In this document: positions 59,627 through 64,000 of the stretch, in pieces
Layout of the letters: each line of letters begins with the position of its first letter
How positions within the stretch are numbered: position 1 is the stretch's first letter
DNA from: Clostridium pasteurianum BC1
GTDB taxonomy: Bacteria; Bacillota; Clostridia; Clostridiales; Clostridiaceae
Assembly (NCBI RefSeq): GCF_000389635.1
Contig: NC_021182.1
Span: forward strand, 3,637,925-3,701,924
Reading direction: 5' to 3'
DNA: 64,000 nt
The notes under the pieces: generated by a model
What the model was told of the DNA's origin: nothing
What the model saw: only the letters and a program-made list of their open reading frames with translations
Databases searched by the model: none
Position numbers and translations under genes: made by a program

Positions 59627-61135
59627 TTATCTAATTGTTTTTAAAATATCCTTTTGAATCTTATATTGGTTCTTATAGAATTTAGTATTATCTAAATTAG
59701 GTATATACTTATTAGTAACTTTCAAACTACTACTTAATGCTATTTTTAAATTTTCAATATTACCTACTGCATAAGACCCTATAATACAGTTTGTTAGTAC
59801 TGCACCCTCTGACACCTGAGGTGTCATAACTTTACTACCTATTATATCTGCCTTAATTTGATTCCATAAATCATCTTTACTTCCACCTTCAGTTACTGTA
59901 ATGGCATTAATATCAATGCCTGCATTTCTATAAATATCAGTAATATCCAAATACTCATAGGCAATTGACTCCAAAATAGATCTCCACAAAACGTATTGAT
60001 CCGTGTCTAAGGTCATATTTATAAAGCTACCTTTGAGATTTGAATACTCTCCATATGTATCAGTTAAATAGGGTAAGAAAAATACACCATTACATCCTGG
60101 AGAAACTTTTTTCGCTTCTTTACTTAATTTTTCATAATATACATCATCATCTGACTTCTGACAAATATTATCTTTAAACCAGCGCAAAGACAATCCTCCA
60201 GTTCTTACAAATCCCCAGTAAAAATATGTATCTTGTAAAGTTCCAGAATTGAAAATGAGACCACTTCCTCTTCTACTTAACTTAGGTATAATTCCATTTG
60301 TAGAAACACAAAACATGGCACAAGTACCTGCAACATCCACTGCCTTATTTGCTTCAATTATTCCGTTTCCAAGCATAGATTGCATAGTGTCACCAGCACC
60401 AGCACAAATGGGAATCCCTTCCTCAAAACCTGTTTCTTCAGTAGCTTCTTTTGATAAGCTTCCAATAATATCCCAAGGTTTTACAATTTTAGGCAAGTAA
60501 CTTTTATCTATTCCCAAAATCTCAAGTTGTTCATCTGACCACTTCTTGTCATAAACATGATATCCAAGTCCCCAACCAGACATAGTCCCCCAATCAATAA
60601 AAGCATCTTCACTGCTTAACCCTGCAAGTCTAGACAAAATATAGGGAGCATTATGTACAAACTTTTTTCCTCTTACTTTAAAATCTTCATCATTGGCTAA
60701 AATCCATCTTGCGTGCATTGCTGGAAACATACAGCTGGAATCAGCATTACCTGTTTCTCTTTGCCATATTGATAAATTTAAATTGTTAATAACTTCAACA
60801 TCATGCTGAGTTCTAGAATCTAAATAATTAATGTATGGTGTAATAGCCTTTCCACTCTCATCTATCCCCACAATTCCACATATGATGCCATCACCCATAA
60901 TAGATTTAACTGAGCTTACTGGTATTTTTTTATCCTTTAGCTGAATGGCACATTCCTTCATACCCCTTTTAGTAAGATATAAATATTCCTCAGCATCCAT
61001 TTCTACCCAACCAATATGAGGATATTTTAAGGTAGTTTTGTTCACTGACTTAGCTACACAATTCATATCTTCATCGTATATTGCAACTTTAACACTTTGG
61101 GTTCCAGCATCAAATCCAAGAAAATATTGCTGCAT
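59627..61135 (-). CDS. FGGY-family carbohydrate kinase (xylulokinase-like)
   Basis: A 502-residue sugar kinase of the FGGY group. The N-terminal domain starts FLGFDAGTQSVKVAIYDED with the phosphate-1 loop, has HIGWVEMDAEEY near 46 and GIVGIDESGKAITPYINYLDSR near 92; the C-terminal domain has the catalytic-Asp segment CAGAGDTMQSMLGNG near 245 and TVTEGGSKDDLWNQIKADI near 423. Closest in style to xylulose or related ketose kinases, but there is no isomerase or transporter beside it, so the substrate is open. GTGGTGAT precedes the ATG. Confidence 0.87.
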   Translation of the reverse strand: MQQYFLGFDAGTQSVKVAIYDEDMNCVAKSVNKTTLKYPHIGWVEMDAEEYLYLTKRGMKECAIQLKDKKIPVSSVKSIMGDGIICGIVGIDESGKAITPYINYLDSRTQHDVEVINNLNLSIWQRETGNADSSCMFPAMHARWILANDEDFKVRGKKFVHNAPYILSRLAGLSSEDAFIDWGTMSGWGLGYHVYDKKWSDEQLEILGIDKSYLPKIVKPWDIIGSLSKEATEETGFEEGIPICAGAGDTMQSMLGNGIIEANKAVDVAGTCAMFCVSTNGIIPKLSRRGSGLIFNSGTLQDTYFYWGFVRTGGLSLRWFKDNICQKSDDDVYYEKLSKEAKKVSPGCNGVFFLPYLTDTYGEYSNLKGSFINMTLDTDQYVLWRSILESIAYEYLDITDIYRNAGIDINAITVTEGGSKDDLWNQIKADIIGSKVMTPQVSEGAVLTNCIIGSYAVGNIENLKIALSSSLKVTNKYIPNLDNTKFYKNQYKIQKDILKTIR

Positions 61136-61314
61136 TTTTTATCACCACTTTGTATTTTTTATTTGTTATATTTATAGTATATGAAAAAATTGATTTTATC
61201 AAAAGAATCCAAATTTTTAATAGAATAATTTGAAAAACTTACATAAAAAAAGTAATATATACTCATATTACTTTTTACAGAAGTAAAATTACTATAGTAG
61301 GAGGATATCTTATA

Positions 61315-62025
61315 ATGTTTTTGTTCAATAAAAAATCAATTGTCAGTATGATTATAATTTTAGCCTTAATTCTTATGGTTGGATGTTCAAATAGCAACAA
61401 AGATTTAAGTAATAACTCACTTGAAAATAAAACTTCTAATAATATTTCAAATAATAATGCTACGAATACTAATACTACCTCAAACACTACTAACAATTCA
61501 GTTTCAAATAATACTGGGAAAAGTTCAGAAAATATTTTACCAGAAAATCAAAAATGGTATACACTCCTTGACAACATTATAGCATTATCTAAACAAGGAA
61601 AAGTTTTTAATAGTGATTTCCCAGCTAAAGATACAAATATAGATAGCGTAGAATCAAAATGGGGTAAAGCTGATAATTCAGAGTGGGTAGCATCAGCTAA
61701 AGGCCTGTATTCTACCTACTCTAAACACAATATAGTTTTTGGCTCAAATAAAGGTGGTCAAATCTTTGAAGTTAGATCCCTTGATAAACAGCTTGGTAAT
61801 ATATATCTTTCTATGGTTAAAGATAAGCTTGGTACTCCTCAGCATGATGTAAAAGTAAATGGAGAAGAAATTATAGGCTATAAAATGGGAAATGACTTTA
61901 AAATTTTATTTGTATTTCCTGAGCCTACAAATCAACACGCAAATCCTATAATGTCACACTATTCTGTGCTATATCCAGCAGGCACTGTTAATAATATGGC
62001 CGGTGATCCAGGAAGGGAATGGTAA
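61315..62025 (+). CDS. Lipoprotein with DUF4309 (YjgB-like) domain
   Basis: A 236-residue exported lipoprotein: hydrophobic leader, lipobox LMVGCSN with Cys near residue 24, an Asn/Thr/Ser-rich spacer of about 45 residues, then the domain WYTLLDNIIALSKQGKV, VESKWGKADNSEWV and YSKHNIVFGSNKGGQIFEVRS, the pattern of the B. subtilis YjgB family of unknown function. The ATG follows AGGAGG. Divergent from the FGGY kinase and closed by its own terminator. Confidence 0.78.
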   Translation: MFLFNKKSIVSMIIILALILMVGCSNSNKDLSNNSLENKTSNNISNNNATNTNTTSNTTNNSVSNNTGKSSENILPENQKWYTLLDNIIALSKQGKVFNSDFPAKDTNIDSVESKWGKADNSEWVASAKGLYSTYSKHNIVFGSNKGGQIFEVRSLDKQLGNIYLSMVKDKLGTPQHDVKVNGEEIIGYKMGNDFKILFVFPEPTNQHANPIMSHYSVLYPAGTVNNMAGDPGREW

Positions 62026-62052
62026 TATATTATAGCGATTTGGTATAAGTAA

Positions 62053-62090
62053 AAACACGCAGAGCTATTGTATTCTGCGTGTCTTTTTTA
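62053..62090 (+). terminator. Terminator of the lipoprotein gene
   Basis: AACACGCAGA and TCTGCGTGT with a 9-10-base loop, then CTTTTTTA. Confidence 0.85.
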
Positions 62091-62176
62091 TCTTTACTTC
62101 TAAATGTAATAAAATTTTTGCTTTTGAGACGGCCCCTTCTTTTAACTTATTTATAGTTGAAACCTATGGTAACTTC

Positions 62177-64000
62177 CTAATTTGCAATTTGCATTATAGA
62201 ATCTTCAATATTCTTATCTCCTAGAGACTTTGTAATAATTCTGTTTTCATGATTAACTATAATAACTGAAGTTATTGGGTTAATACCCTTATTCTTAAGG
62301 AATTGCAAATCTACTTTTACAAGTTCTTTTCCTATGTTTACTTCATCACCTTCTTTAACCAATACCTGAAAGCCTTCCCCTTTTAAATTAACTGTTTCCA
62401 GACCAATATGAATTATTATTTCTAAGTCATCATCACTTTTTAAAGCTACCGCATGTTTTGTTTCAAAAACTTGAAGTACACGACCCTTTACAGGAGAACA
62501 TATAATATCAGATTCTGGCAGTATGGCGACCCCCTCACCCATCATCTTTTCAGCAAATACAGGGTCAGGAACTTCAGAAATATCAACAATTTTTCCTTTT
62601 ACAGGAGAGTGTATTATAACATCACCATTAACGTAGGGAACTTTTATATTTTGAATCTCCGACACATTATCTACTTTTTCAACTTCTGACACTTTATCTT
62701 CTCTATATCCAAAGATCCAAGTAAATACAAAGGTACAAACAAAGGAAATAATAACAGTTAGAATTGCGTATATAAAATTCATTGGATTAGCACCTATATA
62801 AAGCGGTAGAGTTTCTACACTCGCACCACCTGGCGCGTATCTTACCAAATGTGTAATTCCAGCAAAGAATCCTCCTATGCCTCCACCAGCCATAACACAG
62901 GCTAATATCTTTTTATTGGTTAAGGTTACACCAAACATTGCAGGTTCTGTTATTCCCATTAATGCTGTAAGTCCTACAGAACTTGCCAATTGTCTTTTCT
63001 CAATATTTTTAGTTTTAATGGCAACACATAGTGAAGCTGCAGCTTGTGCAGTATTGGAAGCCAATGCTCCTGGACCGGACAATGTTTCATAGCCCTGCTT
63101 AGCTATCTGCTGTAGGAAAATTGGCATCAAACTCCAGTGCATACCTGTCATGACTAATAACGGATAAACAAAACCAATTAATGTAGGTACAATCCAAGTG
63201 CCTATTCCATCTAAGAAAATAAATACATTTGTAAGACCATTACCTATAATTGATCCTATAGGTCCAAGTACTATTAGTGTAACTGGAGCAACAATAGCTA
63301 AAATAAGAAGAGGCTTCACGAATACCTTTACGATTTTTGGTGTTACTCTTTCTGCAAACCTTTCCACATAAGACAAAAACCATACAGCTAAAATAGATGG
63401 AATAATTGAAGATGAATAATTAGCCATTACTACTGGAATATTAAAAAAGTGTACAGGTTTTGCAGCCGTTCTCAATGCAATTAAGTTTGGATGCAATAGT
63501 ATAGCCGCCACAGTCATGGATAAAATGGTGCTGCAGTTAAATTTCTTTGATGCAGCATAGGCAACCAGTATAGGCATAAAATAGAAAGTAGCATCTGCAA
63601 TCGTATTCATCAATACGTAAGTTTGATCAGTTTTAGATACCAAATTAAATAGTACGAAAAGGGATAAAACTGCTTTAAAAAGTCCCCCAGCAATAAAAGC
63701 TGGTATAACTGGAGTAACTGAACCACAGATTACATCTAGAACAGTATTTATAACTCCACCTTTATCCCCCTTTTGACCTACTCCTTTATCTCCTTGAACA
63801 ATACTGCCCAGTTTTTCAATTTCCTCTCTTACATGGGCAACTTCAGTACCAATAATAACCTGAAACTGGCCACCCTTATTTACAACACCGGCTACCCCTT
63901 TTATTTTCTTTAATTTATCTTCATTAACAAGTGAATAATCCTTTAAATCAAATCTAAGCCTTGTGGAACAATTTCTTACCTGGCTGATATTACTGATTCC
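62177..64000 (-). CDS. PTS beta-glucoside-type transporter, EIIBCA (5' end beyond window)
   Basis: A phosphotransferase permease that imports and phosphorylates a sugar, probably a beta-glucoside. The frame is open to the right edge: 607 codons, lacking only the first residues. Order: EIIB with the phosphorylated Cys in RNCSTRLRFDLKD at the edge; EIIC membrane part with VTPVIPAFIAGGLFKA, MTGMHWSLMPIF and LMGITEPAMFGVTL; EIIA with SPVKGKIVDISEVPDPVFAEKMMGEG and the active His in IIIHIGLETVNLKGEGF. No antiterminator or phospho-beta-glucosidase is inside the window; they would be expected to the right. Confidence 0.92.
   Translation of the reverse strand, partial: GISNISQVRNCSTRLRFDLKDYSLVNEDKLKKIKGVAGVVNKGGQFQVIIGTEVAHVREEIEKLGSIVQGDKGVGQKGDKGGVINTVLDVICGSVTPVIPAFIAGGLFKAVLSLFVLFNLVSKTDQTYVLMNTIADATFYFMPILVAYAASKKFNCSTILSMTVAAILLHPNLIALRTAAKPVHFFNIPVVMANYSSSIIPSILAVWFLSYVERFAERVTPKIVKVFVKPLLILAIVAPVTLIVLGPIGSIIGNGLTNVFIFLDGIGTWIVPTLIGFVYPLLVMTGMHWSLMPIFLQQIAKQGYETLSGPGALASNTAQAAASLCVAIKTKNIEKRQLASSVGLTALMGITEPAMFGVTLTNKKILACVMAGGGIGGFFAGITHLVRYAPGGASVETLPLYIGANPMNFIYAILTVIISFVCTFVFTWIFGYREDKVSEVEKVDNVSEIQNIKVPYVNGDVIIHSPVKGKIVDISEVPDPVFAEKMMGEGVAILPESDIICSPVKGRVLQVFETKHAVALKSDDDLEIIIHIGLETVNLKGEGFQVLVKEGDEVNIGKELVKVDLQFLKNKGINPITSVIIVNHENRIITKSLGDKNIEDSIMQIAN

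Noticed and set aside
61275-61496. Minus-strand 73-codon hydrophobic frame
   Set aside because: Shadow of the Asn/Thr-rich lipoprotein spacer on the other strand.

Overview
The window looks like chromosomal DNA of a low-GC, endospore-type anaerobe of the class Clostridia, most likely Clostridium sensu stricto. The grounds are the very AT-rich sequence, strong AGGAGG-type ribosome sites, the order rpoN-cggR-gap-pgk-tpiA-gpmI, two SPOCS-type (DUF3794-like) proteins, sigma-54 regulation, and the absence of respiratory genes. The species cannot be named from sequence alone. No tRNA, rRNA or CRISPR array was seen.

Layout. 1-8 kb (minus strand): the central glycolytic operon, with rpoN and the repressor cggR upstream and a CggR-type operator in front of cggR; gpmI runs off the left edge. 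8-21 kb: mostly minus-strand single genes (DegV, TrmL, two HAD phosphatases, AI-2E-type permease, MarR, ArsB/SLC13-type permease, ferritin-like protein, nitroreductase, old yellow enzyme with a divergent HxlR regulator). They are interrupted by one large plus-strand gene for an AAA+ ATPase with a C-terminal RyR domain. 21.5-25.5 kb: a compact cluster of two SPOCS paralogues and four proteins built from short Sm/SH3-like beta-barrel patterns, with near-identical promoter boxes facing outward-in; I regard this as the least-described gene cluster here. 25.8-36.4 kb: an aminotransferase, a 1535-residue LPXTG-anchored tandem 5'-nucleotidase, a divergent two-component system, a membrane-anchored beta-propeller-like protein and a small ferritin-like fragment. 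36.4-41 kb: a GlcD-type oxidase and the metQ-metN-metI methionine importer. 41.5-43.1 kb: an intact insertion sequence with a perfect 11-bp target duplication. 43.3-49.6 kb: a sigma-54 activator of the PrpR_N type next to a dehydrogenase, a KdgT permease and a glycerate kinase. The dehydrogenase has a textbook -24/-12 promoter with two upstream palindromes, and all three transcription units carry cre-like boxes, so this looks like a catabolite-controlled sugar-acid or hydroxy-acid utilisation regulon. 49.9-64 kb: an RRXRR-like protein, PpnP, LOG-family hydrolase, alpha/beta hydrolase, SbcDC, ribosomal protein L25/Ctc, an FGGY sugar kinase, a DUF4309-like lipoprotein and a beta-glucoside PTS EIIBCA that runs off the right edge.

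The most striking non-coding signal is a family of about ten copies of a structured intergenic element (about 125 bp, or about 180 bp with an optional 51-bp apical insert). It starts TTTATCYGATGACTA and ends ATTCATTGATA. Copies differ at positions that change in compensating pairs, so the hairpins are conserved even where the sequence is not. Copies sit inside the glycolytic operon, inside the sugar-acid cluster, next to met genes, and one supplies the last residues and stop codon of the glycerate kinase. A second, shorter palindromic repeat family (AGGCATA...TATGCCT) is also scattered through the window.
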